Numbered from the stretch's first letter, positions 1 through 9,060 are shown. The stretch is DNA of 64,000 bases from Bacteroidaceae bacterium (GCA_030843315.1 JAUUPT010000001.1:62001-126000); one strand, 5' to 3'. Notes: a model not told the origin generated them from the letters alone. A program made the numbers and translations.

Positions 1-509
1 GTTTGCACGAGGAGGTGTTTGTAAGGATCGTCTTTATAGTATCCTTCGGTTTCCTCGCTAATGGACGAGGCGAATAGCCCGATGGTGTCAGGGATACCCG
101 AGGATAGCGGACGTATAAAGTCGCTCAGGCAGAGGAAAGGGCTGCCGTCGGGATGCGGCGTTTGCTGGCGGAGCAGGGGGAAGACGGTTCCTTCTATCAG
201 AAGGTTGTCACCGTCGGCATTTGCCCGGCAAAGCCTGAAGATGCATTGAATGGTAATGTCCTCATCCAGTTGGTTGAGCATCCGGTTGGCCTCCTTGAAC
301 AGTTGCATCGCTTCGGCGGCTTTGGCACGTTCTTCTTCGGGAAAGGCGGCCAGCCAGGAGGCGCGGCAAGCGTCGCAGCCATGAATATTGGCAATGGCTG
401 CAAAACGCGGCTGAAAGCCCCAGGCATGGAAGAAGTAAATCCAGTTGATATATGGGCTTACGTCGTGAACGGGATAGTTGAGGATTACCGGCGGTTGGGA
501 ATTAATCAT
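1..509 (-). CDS. Methionine synthase (B12-dependent) activation-domain protein, partial
   Basis: The reading frame starts at the ATG at 509 and runs off the left edge, so only about 169 N-terminal residues are visible. Near the start is VHDVSPYINWIYFFHAWGF, and later CLSDFIRP, GLFASSIS and YKDDPYKHLLVQ. These match the activation domain (Met_synt_B12) normally at the C-terminus of cobalamin-dependent MetH, which binds S-adenosylmethionine during reductive reactivation of the cobalamin. Here the domain begins close to an initiator Met, so it appears to be a stand-alone protein. That fits a MetH elsewhere in the genome lacking its own activation domain, which is inference. It lies 10 bases after the dihydroorotase stop, so it is probably the last visible gene of the operon that begins with the glycosyltransferase at 2626. 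Confidence 0.8.
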   Translation of the reverse strand, partial: MINSQPPVILNYPVHDVSPYINWIYFFHAWGFQPRFAAIANIHGCDACRASWLAAFPEEERAKAAEAMQLFKEANRMLNQLDEDITIQCIFRLCRANADGDNLLIEGTVFPLLRQQTPHPDGSPFLCLSDFIRPLSSGIPDTIGLFASSISEETEGYYKDDPYKHLLVQ

Positions 510-519
510 TTACTGTTCG

Positions 520-1866
520 TTAATCATTGAATCTCAACTCGTCGCCCCGGTAGGTATCGTCTACAACGCCATCGCTGTAAATCAGATGCCCGTTGGCAAA
601 GGTTTTTTCTACTTTCCAATTGAAGTCAATGCCGTTTAGCGGAGTCCATCCGCATTTGCTCAATACATCGTCGTCGGTTAATGTCCAACGCTCGGTGGGG
701 CGTACCAGTACGAGGTCGGCATGATAGCCTTCGCGGATATAGCCGCGTTTCTCGATGTGGAACAACCGGGCGGGCGCATGGCACATCTTCTCGACTACGG
801 TTTCGAGCGTGAAGACAGTTTCGTCCACCAGCTTCAGCATACTGATAAGCGAGAACTGTACCATCGGCATGCCCGACATCGCTTTCAAGGCGCCGCCCGT
901 CTTGTCGGAAAGCAGGTGCGGGGCGTGGTCGGTGCCGATTACATCTATTAATCCCGATTTTACGGCATTGCGGATGGCATTGCGGTCGGCTTCCGTCTTG
1001 ATGGCGGGGTTGCACTTGATGCGTGCGCCGAATGTCCGGTAATCGTTGTCCGTAAAGAGCAGATGGGGAATACAGGCTTCGGCGGTGATGCGTTTCTCCG
1101 AAAGCGGGGCGTTGCTGAATAGTTCGAGCTCGCCGGCGGTGGAGATATGGAGTATATGCAATCGGGCATTGGCATCTTTTGCCAGTCGCACGGCAAGTTC
1201 GGAAGAGGCGTAGCAAGCCTCGGCAGAACGGATATGCGGGTGCTCACTGATAGGAATATCGTCCTTTCCGGCAAACAGTTCCTTGACTTTGGCGGTATTC
1301 TTTTTGATAATATCCTGTTCTTCGCAGTGGGCGGCAATCAGCATATCGGTACCGTGGAAGATGTTGCGCAGGCTGCTTATTCTGTCCACCAGCATATTGC
1401 CGGTGCTGGAACCCATGAAGAGTTTGACGCCGCAAACACGGCGCTTGTCCAGTTTGGCAAGGTCGGCGCAGTTGTTGTTGGTTGCCCCGAAGTAGCAGGA
1501 ATGGTTGACGACGCATTTCTCGTTCAGCAGGTCGAACTTGGCGTTCAGCGCATCCAGTGTGGTGGTCTGCGGGCTGGTGTTCGGCATGTCCATGATGGAC
1601 GTCACGCCACCGGCGGCGGCGGCACGGCTTTCGCTGAAGATGTCCGCTTTCTCGGTCAGTCCCGGATCGCGGAAGTGCACGTGGTCGTCGATGATGCCGG
1701 GCAGCAGGTAGCAGCCGGTGGCATCGATGGTTTCGTCACAGGGGGCAGAAAGGGAGTCGCGGTCTGCTGCGATCTCGGCGATACGCCCGTTCTCTATTAC
1801 CACGCAGCCTTTGAAGGACTGGCCTTCGTTTACAATCGTGGCGTTATCTATCAGTCTTCTTTTCAT
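520..1866 (-). CDS. pyrC: Dihydroorotase
   Basis: This enzyme interconverts N-carbamoyl-L-aspartate and dihydroorotate in cytosolic de novo pyrimidine synthesis. The 448-residue protein has the amidohydrolase metal motif HVHFRDPG (His62 and His64), the metal-bridging lysine region VKLFMGSSTG, and the late motif GTDHAPH with the catalytic Asp. Length and motifs fit the class I, PyrC/AllB-like dihydroorotases common in Bacteroidetes. The start Met is directly followed by the usual N-terminal small beta domain. The gene sits between the polyprenol-phosphate sugar transferase (10-base gap) and the MetH activation protein (10-base gap), so it is almost certainly co-transcribed with them. Nothing is missing from the active site. 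An allantoinase is the main alternative, but the conserved genomic company and the absence of purine-degradation genes favour dihydroorotase. Confidence 0.93.
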   Translation of the reverse strand: MKRRLIDNATIVNEGQSFKGCVVIENGRIAEIAADRDSLSAPCDETIDATGCYLLPGIIDDHVHFRDPGLTEKADIFSESRAAAAGGVTSIMDMPNTSPQTTTLDALNAKFDLLNEKCVVNHSCYFGATNNNCADLAKLDKRRVCGVKLFMGSSTGNMLVDRISSLRNIFHGTDMLIAAHCEEQDIIKKNTAKVKELFAGKDDIPISEHPHIRSAEACYASSELAVRLAKDANARLHILHISTAGELELFSNAPLSEKRITAEACIPHLLFTDNDYRTFGARIKCNPAIKTEADRNAIRNAVKSGLIDVIGTDHAPHLLSDKTGGALKAMSGMPMVQFSLISMLKLVDETVFTLETVVEKMCHAPARLFHIEKRGYIREGYHADLVLVRPTERWTLTDDDVLSKCGWTPLNGIDFNWKVEKTFANGHLIYSDGVVDDTYRGDELRFND

Positions 1867-1876
1867 TGCTCATTCT

Positions 1877-2626
1877 TCATTTTTCGTTGAACTGCGGGTA
1901 TTTATGGAACCAACTGTTCCACTTCAACCGTATGACTCCGAATATGGCTTCGCCGAAAATGCTGCTGTTCATTTTGGAAGTGCCCAGCTCGCGGTTGATG
2001 AAGATAACGGGAACTTCCTTAACTTTGAAACCGCATTTGTAGGCGGTGAACTTCATTTCTATCTGGAAAGCGTAACCTTTGAAGCGGATGCCGTCCAGGT
2101 CGATGGTTTGCAATACGCGGCGGCGGTAACACACGAAACCGGCGGTCGTGTCATGAATCGGCAGTCCGGTGATGAGGCGCACGTATTTGGAGGCGAAATA
2201 GGACATCAGCACGCGTCCCATAGGCCAGTTCACCACATTGACACCGCTGACGTAGCGCGAACCGATGGCTACATCGGCGCCCTCTTCGGCACACGCCTTA
2301 TAAAGGCGGGGCAGGTCCTGGGGGTTATGGCTGAAGTCGGCATCCATCTCGAAGATGTACTCATAGTTGCGTTGCAACGCCCATTTGAAGCCGGCAATGT
2401 AAGCCGTTCCCAATCCCAACTTCCCTTTGCGCTCTACCATAAACAGGCGTTCGGGAAATTCTTGCTGTAAAGTTTTAACGATGGTTGCCGTTCCATCGGG
2501 CGAACCGTCTTCGATGACAAGGATGTGGAAACCGTGCTCCAGGGCGAAGACGGCACGGATTATATTTTCTATATTTTCCCGTTCGTTGTAGGTGGGGATA
2601 ATGACAATACTATCGGGTGTCTGCAT
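1877..2626 (-). CDS. Polyprenol monophosphomannose synthase-like glycosyltransferase (GT2)
   Basis: This is a GT-A fold family 2 glycosyltransferase of the dolichol-phosphate-mannose synthase type. It probably moves a mannose or glucose from a nucleotide sugar to undecaprenyl phosphate at the inner membrane. The N-terminus has the nucleotide-binding segment VIIPTYNERENI, the DxD region EMDADFSHNP, and the acceptor-side segment AIGSRYVSG. There is no long C-terminal membrane domain, so it is the short soluble type. In-frame ATGs exist at 2659, 2632 and 2626. A perfect -7 element lies at 2657-2664, so 2659 would be at or upstream of the transcript start. I chose 2626 (MQTPDSIV), and 2632 is almost as likely. 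It is first in an operon with pyrC and the MetH activation protein. Confidence 0.85.
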   Translation of the reverse strand: MQTPDSIVIIPTYNERENIENIIRAVFALEHGFHILVIEDGSPDGTATIVKTLQQEFPERLFMVERKGKLGLGTAYIAGFKWALQRNYEYIFEMDADFSHNPQDLPRLYKACAEEGADVAIGSRYVSGVNVVNWPMGRVLMSYFASKYVRLITGLPIHDTTAGFVCYRRRVLQTIDLDGIRFKGYAFQIEMKFTAYKCGFKVKEVPVIFINRELGTSKMNSSIFGEAIFGVIRLKWNSWFHKYPQFNEK

Positions 2627-2656
2627 ATTCATACACGTGGGGGATTGTAATTGGGA

Positions 2657-2664
2657 CAAATGTA
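2657..2664 (-). promoter_or_regulatory. -7 promoter element for the GT2-pyrC operon
   Basis: On the minus strand this reads TACATTTG, a perfect match to the Bacteroides -7 consensus TAnnTTTG. A TTTA at 2687-2690 could serve as the -33 element with a 22-base gap. Transcription would begin near 2650, which rules out the ATG at 2659 as start of the glycosyltransferase. Confidence 0.6.
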
Positions 2665-2707
2665 ATGCTTTTCTATTATTTACGGATAAAACTAAGGATT
2701 ATTTATG

Positions 2708-2715
2708 TATTTTTG
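2708..2715 (+). promoter_or_regulatory. -7 promoter element for mfd
   Basis: TATTTTTG matches TAnnTTTG, 26 bases before the chosen mfd start, divergent from the GT2 promoter. No convincing -33 TTTG is seen. It places the transcript start near 2722, downstream of the earlier in-frame ATGs from 2592 onward, and so supports the start at 2742. Confidence 0.5.
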
Positions 2716-2741
2716 CGGCGGAATTACCATCATATCCTGTT

Positions 2742-5700
2742 ATGACTATCACCGAACTGCAACAACGCTACGCCGCTCATCCCAATGTGGAGGCAATGAG
2801 CCGCCTGCTTAAAGATACTTCTGTCCGACATCTGTATTGCGGAGGCCTGTGCGCTTCCGCCGCCTCGCTGTTCTCATCCGTGCTGGTGCAGCGGGCGGAG
2901 TGTCCGTTTGTCTTTATTCTCGGAGACTTGGAAGAGGCCGGCTATTTCTACCATGACCTTACGCAGATACTGGGTGGAGAACGGGTCTTGTTCTTCCCGT
3001 CCTCTTTCCGCCGTGCCATCAAGTACGGACAGAAGGATGCAGCGAACGAGATACTCCGCACGGAAGTGCTGAGCCGCTTGCAGAAAGGTGAAGAGGGACT
3101 TTGCGTAGTGACTTATCCCGATGCGCTGGCCGAGAAAGTGGTTTCGCGCAAGGAGCTGGGAGACAAGACGCTGAAACTGCATACGGGTGAAAGGGTGGAT
3201 ATGAATTTTATCACCGAAGTGCTGCGCAGCTACGGTTTTGAGTATGTGGACTACGTCTACGAGCCGGGGCAATATGCCGTGCGTGGTAGCATTATCGACG
3301 TCTTTTCCTTTTCTTCCGAATGCCCCTACCGCGTCGACTTCTTCGGAGATGAAGTGGAAAGCATCCGCACTTTCGAGGTAGAAACACAGCTTTCCAAAGA
3401 AAAGAAAGAGAGCATTGCGATTGTGCCCGACCTGAGCCGCAGCCTGGAAAAAGGAGGAAGCGGAGGGATGGTATCTTTCCTGGACTTTCTGAAGCCCGAC
3501 ACGGTGCTGGCGATGCGGGACTTCCTTTGGTTGCGCGAGCGCATTCAAATCGTGCACGATGAAGCCCTTACCCCGCAAGCCATTGCCGCCCGCGAAGCGG
3601 AAGAGAACGGGGCAATCAGCCTGGACGGCAAGCTGATAGACGGTAGCGAGTTCACCCTGCGGGCGCTCGACTTCCGTCGGATGGAGATGGGCAACAAACC
3701 TACCGGCACACCCGATGCCACCATCTCGTTCGATACTACCGCACAACCTATCTTCCACAAGAACTTCGACTTGGTGGCAGAGAGTTTTCAGGAGTATCTT
3801 GCCAAGAACTATACCATCTATATATGTAGTGATAGTTTGAAACAAACCGACCGCATCCGTGCCATCTTTGAGGACCGGGGGGACAGCATTTCTTTTATTG
3901 CCGTAGAGCGTACCTTGCACGAAGGCTTTGCCGATAATGCGCTGCGCCTCTGTATCTTCACCGATCACCAGTTGTTCGACCGTTTCCATAAGTACAACTT
4001 GAAGAGTGACAAGGCGCGTAGCGGAAAAGTGGCTCTTTCTTTGAAGGAATTGAACCAGTTTACTCCGGGCGATTATGTGGTGCATACCGACCACGGCGTG
4101 GGGCGTTTTGCCGGACTGGTGCGCATCCCCAACGGGGATACCACCCAGGAAGTGATGAAGCTGGTTTATCAGAACGAAGACGTGGTGTTCGTCTCCATCC
4201 ACTCCCTGCACAAAGTTTCCAAGTATAAAGGAAAAGAAGGGGAAGCCCCCCGCCTGAACAAGCTGGGCACCGGTGCTTGGGAGAAACTGAAAGACCGCAC
4301 CAAGACCAAGATCAAGGACATAGCCCGCGACTTGATAAAACTATACTCGCAACGGCGTGAGGAGAAAGGCTTCCAATACAGCCCCGACAGCTTCCTGCAA
4401 CGGGAGCTGGAAGCGTCTTTCATCTACGAAGACACTCCCGACCAAAGCAAGGCCACTGCCGATGTGAAAGCCGATATGGAGGGTGCCCGCCCGATGGACC
4501 GCCTGGTCTGCGGCGATGTAGGCTTCGGAAAGACGGAAGTGGCTGTGCGTGCTGCCTTCAAGGCCGTTGCCGACAATAAGCAGGTAGCCGTCTTAGTGCC
4601 TACTACGGTGCTTGCCTACCAGCATTTCCAAACCTTCAAGGAACGCCTGAAGGGATTGCCTTGCCGGGTCGAGTATCTGAGTCGTGCCCGTAGTGCCGCG
4701 CAAGCCAAAGCTGCAATAAAAGGACTTGCCGATGGCGAAGTAAATATCCTCATCGGCACCCACCGCATCCTGGGCAAAGACGTGAAGTTCAAAGACCTCG
4801 GTCTGCTGGTTATCGACGAAGAACAGAAGTTCGGTGTCTCCGTTAAAGAGAAACTCCGCCAACTGAAAGTGAATGTCGATACCCTGACAATGACCGCCAC
4901 GCCCATTCCCCGTACCTTGCAGTTCTCGCTGATGGGTGCGCGCGACTTGAGCGTCATCCAGACTCCGCCCCCCAACCGCTATCCCATCCAGACGGAAGTG
5001 CATACCTTCAACGAAGAAATCATCACCGACGCCATCAACTTCGAGATGAGCCGCAACGGACAGGTGTTCTTCGTGAACAACCGCATCGCCAACCTGGTGG
5101 AACTGAAAGCGATGATTGAACGTCATATCCCCGACTGCCGTGTCGCCATCGGTCACGGACGGCTGGAACCTGCGGAACTGGAAAAGATTATCCTGGACTT
5201 CGTGAACTACGACTACGACGTGCTGCTTGCCACCACCATCATAGAGAGCGGTATCGACATCCCGAATGCCAACACCATCATCATCAACCAGGCGCAGAAC
5301 TTCGGCTTGAGCGACCTTCACCAGATGCGCGGCCGCGTGGGGCGAAGCAACAAGAAAGCGTTCTGCTACCTGCTGGCACCGCCCCTATCCTCGCTCACCC
5401 CGGAGGCAAGGCGCCGCTTGCAGGCTATCGAGAATTTCTCCGACCTGGGCAGCGGCATCCACATCGCCATGCAAGACCTTGATATCCGTGGTGCAGGAAA
5501 TATGCTGGGAGCCGAGCAGAGCGGCTTCATTGCCGACCTCGGTTACGAAACCTATCAAAAGATACTCTCCGAAGCCGTGCATGAACTGAAGACCGACGAG
5601 TTTGCCGAACTTTATGCCGAAGAACTGAAAGCCGATGGCGGTGTCATCAGTGGTGAGCAGTTTGTCGATGAATGCCAGGTGGAGAGCGACCTCGAACTTC

Positions 5701-6128
5701 TGCTCCCTGCCAACTATGTGACGGGCAGCAGCGAGCGTATGCTGCTCTATCGTGAATTGGACGGCATGACGCTGGACGCGGATGTAGCCGCCTTCCGCTC
5801 CCGTCTCGAAGACCGTTTCGGCCCCATCCCCCCCGAAACGGAAGAGTTGCTCCGCATTGTTCCATTACGCCGCCTCGCCGCCCGTCTCGGTGCGGAAAAG
5901 GTGTTCCTGAAAGGTGGGCGCATGACGCTGTTCTTCGTCTCCAATCCGGACAGTCCTTATTACCAGAGCCAGGCATTCGGCAAGATGATAGCCTTCATGA
6001 TGAAGTACACCCGCCGTTGCGACCTGCGCGAGCAGAACAACCGGCGGAGCATGGTGGTGAAGGATGTAAGGACGGTGGAAGAGGCGGTTTATGCGCTTCA
6101 GGAGGCTGTGGCGATGCAGGAGGAATAA
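2742..6128 (+). CDS. mfd: Transcription-repair coupling factor Mfd
   Basis: Mfd is an ATP-dependent DNA translocase that removes RNA polymerase stalled at DNA lesions and recruits UvrA. The 1128-residue protein has the UvrB-like N-terminal part (SIIDVFSFSSECPYRVDFF), the RNA-polymerase interaction domain with PGDYVVHTDHGVGRF, then a RecG-like helicase core. That core has Walker A GDVGFGKTEV, a DEEQ box in VIDEEQKFG, TATPIPRTL, and the second RecA domain with ATTIIESGIDIPNAN and QMRGRVGRS. The C-terminal TRCF domain is present. The frame is open upstream to 2592, but conserved sequence begins at MTITELQQRY and the promoter element at 2708 supports 2742. Length is normal for the family in Bacteroidetes. 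Confidence 0.95.
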   Translation: MTITELQQRYAAHPNVEAMSRLLKDTSVRHLYCGGLCASAASLFSSVLVQRAECPFVFILGDLEEAGYFYHDLTQILGGERVLFFPSSFRRAIKYGQKDAANEILRTEVLSRLQKGEEGLCVVTYPDALAEKVVSRKELGDKTLKLHTGERVDMNFITEVLRSYGFEYVDYVYEPGQYAVRGSIIDVFSFSSECPYRVDFFGDEVESIRTFEVETQLSKEKKESIAIVPDLSRSLEKGGSGGMVSFLDFLKPDTVLAMRDFLWLRERIQIVHDEALTPQAIAAREAEENGAISLDGKLIDGSEFTLRALDFRRMEMGNKPTGTPDATISFDTTAQPIFHKNFDLVAESFQEYLAKNYTIYICSDSLKQTDRIRAIFEDRGDSISFIAVERTLHEGFADNALRLCIFTDHQLFDRFHKYNLKSDKARSGKVALSLKELNQFTPGDYVVHTDHGVGRFAGLVRIPNGDTTQEVMKLVYQNEDVVFVSIHSLHKVSKYKGKEGEAPRLNKLGTGAWEKLKDRTKTKIKDIARDLIKLYSQRREEKGFQYSPDSFLQRELEASFIYEDTPDQSKATADVKADMEGARPMDRLVCGDVGFGKTEVAVRAAFKAVADNKQVAVLVPTTVLAYQHFQTFKERLKGLPCRVEYLSRARSAAQAKAAIKGLADGEVNILIGTHRILGKDVKFKDLGLLVIDEEQKFGVSVKEKLRQLKVNVDTLTMTATPIPRTLQFSLMGARDLSVIQTPPPNRYPIQTEVHTFNEEIITDAINFEMSRNGQVFFVNNRIANLVELKAMIERHIPDCRVAIGHGRLEPAELEKIILDFVNYDYDVLLATTIIESGIDIPNANTIIINQAQNFGLSDLHQMRGRVGRSNKKAFCYLLAPPLSSLTPEARRRLQAIENFSDLGSGIHIAMQDLDIRGAGNMLGAEQSGFIADLGYETYQKILSEAVHELKTDEFAELYAEELKADGGVISGEQFVDECQVESDLELLLPANYVTGSSERMLLYRELDGMTLDADVAAFRSRLEDRFGPIPPETEELLRIVPLRRLAARLGAEKVFLKGGRMTLFFVSNPDSPYYQSQAFGKMIAFMMKYTRRCDLREQNNRRSMVVKDVRTVEEAVYALQEAVAMQEE

Positions 6129-6166
6129 TAGGATATAAGCTTGGCTTTCATTGTGATATATCTCAA

Positions 6167-6805
6167 TCACCGTCCGAACTGTACCGCGAATCCTAAATTG
6201 AAGAATGTAACATTATTCTTGAACCAACTGTGGTCAATGCCATCGTCATATCCGTCCGTATTGTAAAGACGGGCGTCGGGATTGGCAAACCAGTCCGCAG
6301 TGAGCATATCGGCACGCAGCATGCCCGATAACTTCCGGGTGATGCGAAACTCATAACCCACTCCCAGTGATATCCCGCAATATCCTCTTTGAAAGCGGTG
6401 CCCGCTCTGTGCACCCCGTTTATACGTCCGTTCCTGGTAGCTCATATATCCGATGCCGAAGGATAAGAATGCCCCTTGATTTCCGTTGTTCCAAAGTTGG
6501 CGGAAGATGATGTTGGGGCGCAGGTAGTGCAGGTGCATCTTGTCCGGTGTGTGCGCTATCCTCAGATAATCGTATTGAAGCCCCAGGGCAAAGCTCGGAA
6601 CTAAGTAATAGCGACCTTCTGCCATCAAGTCATATCCTACCTGGTTACCGTTCTTGCTGAAGAAGTCGTTGCGGTTTCCTTCTACGTGAGGCAGTGTCAG
6701 TCCGCCGCCCAATATGATGCTGTAGTCTTGCGGCAGATAATCTTGGGCTTGCAGACTTGTTCCCAAACAAGTCAGGAGAACAAAGAATAGAAGGAGTCGC
6801 TTCAT
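6167..6805 (-). CDS. Outer-membrane beta-barrel protein of unknown function
   Basis: The 212-residue protein has a clear signal peptide (MKRLLLFFVLLTCLGTSLQA, cleavage near residue 20). It continues with alternating amphipathic strands such as YDLMAEGRYYLVPSFALGL and FLSFGIGYMSY, and ends with NLGFAVQFGR, whose terminal aromatic/Arg pattern is typical of small outer-membrane barrels. It resembles the generic outer-membrane beta-barrel families of Bacteroidetes. No specific function can be read. It begins 18 bases after the stop of the ATPase gene, so the two may be co-transcribed despite unlike products. It converges with mfd across a 38-base gap with no strong terminator. Confidence 0.7.
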   Translation of the reverse strand: MKRLLLFFVLLTCLGTSLQAQDYLPQDYSIILGGGLTLPHVEGNRNDFFSKNGNQVGYDLMAEGRYYLVPSFALGLQYDYLRIAHTPDKMHLHYLRPNIIFRQLWNNGNQGAFLSFGIGYMSYQERTYKRGAQSGHRFQRGYCGISLGVGYEFRITRKLSGMLRADMLTADWFANPDARLYNTDGYDDGIDHSWFKNNVTFFNLGFAVQFGR

Positions 6806-6823
6806 TGTGTCGGGTTTTAATTA

Positions 6824-8158
6824 TTACATATCTTCAAGAGTCAGACAAGCCGTCTCTATTTCATGTTTAAAGAATAACTTGGTGCGTATCACTTCCACTT
6901 TCTGTTGAAATAGTTCAGACTTGAAGTTCTTGCGCTGACGTTTCACTTCGGCAATGAATACTTTTGACGACTCTGCTGAAATGGCAACGATGTCTATTTC
7001 ATTCTGATCTGCCTCTTTTCCTTTATTGCTTTCCCACCATGAACCTATGTTCTTGTAAATCTGTTTTTCCCTGAGTTGTTCACGGAAGTATCGCTCTAAC
7101 ACCAAGCCAGAATAGGTGGGATAATCAGCCTTTACGATTTCGGCAAGTTTTGTGTATAATCCGGCTTGCACAAAGTCCTGATGCCTAATAATATATCTGA
7201 ACCAAAAGCGCAGGAAGTTATCGGTGATTTCGTATCGTACGCTTTGAGTGCCTTCTTTGGCCAGTATGGGCCTTTTCTTGGCTATTACCTCATAGTCCTC
7301 TTCTAAACGTTGCAGCAGACCGCCCACACTTGCATTGCCGATGGACTCTGATATCTCGGAAGTTGTATTCTTTCCTGAAGCAATAGCCGAAAGGATTGCG
7401 TAATAATTTCCGTATTTTTTGCCGAATTCCTGAATGAGCAACACATTCCCTTCTTCGAGGAAGATGGAATTTTCCTGTACAACAGAGTCTATCATCTTCC
7501 GCATAGTGAAACATCCCTTATCCAGTAAAAGCTCAATATATTTGGGAACTCCCCCGGTCAGCGTATAAAGAGCCAGAAGGTCATCATTCGTGTAGTCGGG
7601 ATGATAATCGGAGAGTATCTGCTTGAGAGCAGCCGTAGTAAAGGGCTTTAATTTGACAATGCTGTCGCAGCGCCCATATAGGGGTTCTCTGTATTCCATA
7701 AAGATTCGGTGCATCAGTGTGAAGACAGAACCACTTGCTATGAAATTGATGTGGGTGGTATCTTTATATCTGTCCCAAACGTCTTGTATGCCGCTATATA
7801 CGGATGGATTGATATAGAAGAACTCTTGGAATTCGTCTATGACTAAATTGAATGATAAATTTCGACCGACCGTCATCAATGCCTCGAAGAGGCTGACGAA
7901 AGAGGTGATTTCGGATGGAATGTAGGTATTAAGTGCGCGGCTTGCTGTTTCGGCAAACTGGGAGCATAGAGTTGCCTCGTTACTTCTTCTTACAAACAGG
8001 TATACAGTAGGCGTATTTTCGCAACTCTTCAAAATCAGCTTTGTCTTGCCGATACGTCTGCGTCCGGTTAAGGCCGTCATCTGAGAATGGTTGTTGAATG
8101 CAACATCTCTGGTATGAGCCAGTAGCTCCAGTTCTTTCTCTCTATTATAAAATTTCAT
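6824..8158 (-). CDS. AAA-family ATPase with C-terminal DUF234 nuclease-like domain
   Basis: The 444-residue protein has a P-loop (G32-RRRIGKT to residue 39) and Walker B NLVIDEF (Asp108, Glu109), the layout of the archaeal-type ATPase family common in Bacteroidetes. The C-terminal third has EIDIVAI followed by FIAEVKRQ, a D...ExK arrangement like the DUF234 restriction-endonuclease-like fold. The biological role of these proteins is unknown. Possible roles are in genome defence or DNA maintenance, which is inference. The gene has its own promoter with an operator-like palindrome between -33 and -7 and a strong hairpin in its short leader, so expression is probably tightly controlled. It reads as more AT-rich than its neighbours, which may reflect independent acquisition. 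Confidence 0.8.
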   Translation of the reverse strand: MKFYNREKELELLAHTRDVAFNNHSQMTALTGRRRIGKTKLILKSCENTPTVYLFVRRSNEATLCSQFAETASRALNTYIPSEITSFVSLFEALMTVGRNLSFNLVIDEFQEFFYINPSVYSGIQDVWDRYKDTTHINFIASGSVFTLMHRIFMEYREPLYGRCDSIVKLKPFTTAALKQILSDYHPDYTNDDLLALYTLTGGVPKYIELLLDKGCFTMRKMIDSVVQENSIFLEEGNVLLIQEFGKKYGNYYAILSAIASGKNTTSEISESIGNASVGGLLQRLEEDYEVIAKKRPILAKEGTQSVRYEITDNFLRFWFRYIIRHQDFVQAGLYTKLAEIVKADYPTYSGLVLERYFREQLREKQIYKNIGSWWESNKGKEADQNEIDIVAISAESSKVFIAEVKRQRKNFKSELFQQKVEVIRTKLFFKHEIETACLTLEDM

Positions 8159-8177
8159 ACGGCTTCTTTGCTTTTAT

Positions 8178-8202
8178 CGCCGCCGCTAATTTCGCGGTGG
8201 CG
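8178..8202 (-). promoter_or_regulatory. GC-rich hairpin in the ATPase leader
   Basis: CGCCGCCGC (8178-8186) pairs with GCGGTGGCG (8194-8202) with one G-T wobble. The hairpin ends 19 bases before the ATPase start codon and lies inside the predicted leader (transcript start near 8206). No U-run follows, so it is not a classical terminator. It could limit translation. Confidence 0.45.
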
Positions 8203-8212
8203 GAGTTTGATG

Positions 8213-8244
8213 CAAATATAGATGTTTTTCGTTTAAAAACGAAA
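8213..8244 (-). promoter_or_regulatory. Promoter of the ATPase gene with operator-like palindrome
   Basis: On the minus strand, TATATTTG at 8213-8220 is a perfect -7 element and TTTC at 8241-8244 a -33 element, with a 20-base gap. A perfect inverted repeat, TTTCGTTT / AAACGAAA (8227-8234 and 8237-8244), lies across the spacer and the -33 element, where a bound repressor would block RNA polymerase. Confidence 0.55.
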
Positions 8245-8310
8245 TCCTGCAAAATCCGCGTTTAAAAATAATTCATTAATACTTTGACTTTACCTTTGCA
8301 TCATCGGATG

Positions 8311-8955
8311 TCAAGGCATTTTCTGTTGGATAATTCTCTTTATATATACCTTGTGCGACCCTCTGCCCGTGTAGTCGATACCCGTTTCGGGATATTCTGC
8401 CCACCGTTTCAATTCGCGTGCCGCGGCGTCGCGTAGCAACCCTGTCAGTTCGCAGTAGTCACTAACCTTCATCAACGGATGCTGCTCCAGGTAGTTCTGT
8501 GCTAACTTTAGCCGTTGCTCTGCCGGGTATCGTTGGGACGAGCGGCGGAACTTCCATTTGGAGCGGTCCAACCGGCAATATCTCCCTGTTTCCTGTATGA
8601 ACTCCTTGTCGGCACGGAAGTTGATATTTCTTATACAGATGCTCATTACATTGCGTTTTTGTCCACCGGGTTCTGCACTTTCCCGTTCAAAACCGTCGCG
8701 CAGCCCCAGTGAGGGGGAGAATACGCCCAGTCCGTCAATTTTTACCGAGTGTCCTTCCGCCATTTCGTGGGCTATGGCCTGTGTCAGCGCTTTGGTTAAC
8801 CCTACAATATCACCGGGGGTGAAGGTGCTGGCATAGTTGATGTGCGAAGCCAGGTAATCCAGGTCAACTTGTCCCCATAGCTTCATGCGGGGGTAAAGTA
8901 TCTTTTTGTCTTCCTCATTGGGAAGTGTCAATTCTTGCATTTGATATTCTGCCAT
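8311..8955 (-). CDS. HU-like DNA-binding protein with C-terminal winged-helix-like extension
   Basis: The first 125 or so residues resemble the HU-like fold found in Bacteroidetes proteins, with a long helix (DIVGLTKALTQAIAHEMAEG) followed by SVKIDGLGVFSPSL, the HU beta-strand signature. The C-terminal part, from about residue 140 (YPAEQRLKLAQNYL, MKVSDYCELTGL), looks like a helix-turn-helix, giving a 214-residue protein longer than ordinary HU (about 90). It is probably a nucleoid-associated or regulatory DNA-binding protein. Its upstream region carries four tandem 21-bp units (9061-9144), which may be its own binding sites. No partner gene gives a more specific role. Confidence 0.7.
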   Translation of the reverse strand: MAEYQMQELTLPNEEDKKILYPRMKLWGQVDLDYLASHINYASTFTPGDIVGLTKALTQAIAHEMAEGHSVKIDGLGVFSPSLGLRDGFERESAEPGGQKRNVMSICIRNINFRADKEFIQETGRYCRLDRSKWKFRRSSQRYPAEQRLKLAQNYLEQHPLMKVSDYCELTGLLRDAAARELKRWAEYPETGIDYTGRGSHKVYIKRIIQQKMP

Positions 8956-9060
8956 AGTGTACTGATGTTTAGTAATAAGAGGTTAGGGAAGAAGTACTTA
9001 AGGTCCCTTTGGAAGGTAGTCTCAGTTGCTTAATGAACCTGTCTGATCTATACTTTAAAC

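Noticed and set aside
2592..2741. N-terminal extension of Mfd from an upstream ATG
   Set aside because: It spans the promoter region (-7 at 2708-2715) and is not conserved-looking sequence.
2874..4211. 445-codon open frame on the minus strand
   Set aside because: It lies wholly inside mfd and shows no recognisable domain.
6824..8955. ATPase plus HU-like gene as a mobile-element module
   Set aside because: No integrase, transposase, terminal repeats or tRNA attachment site is seen nearby.
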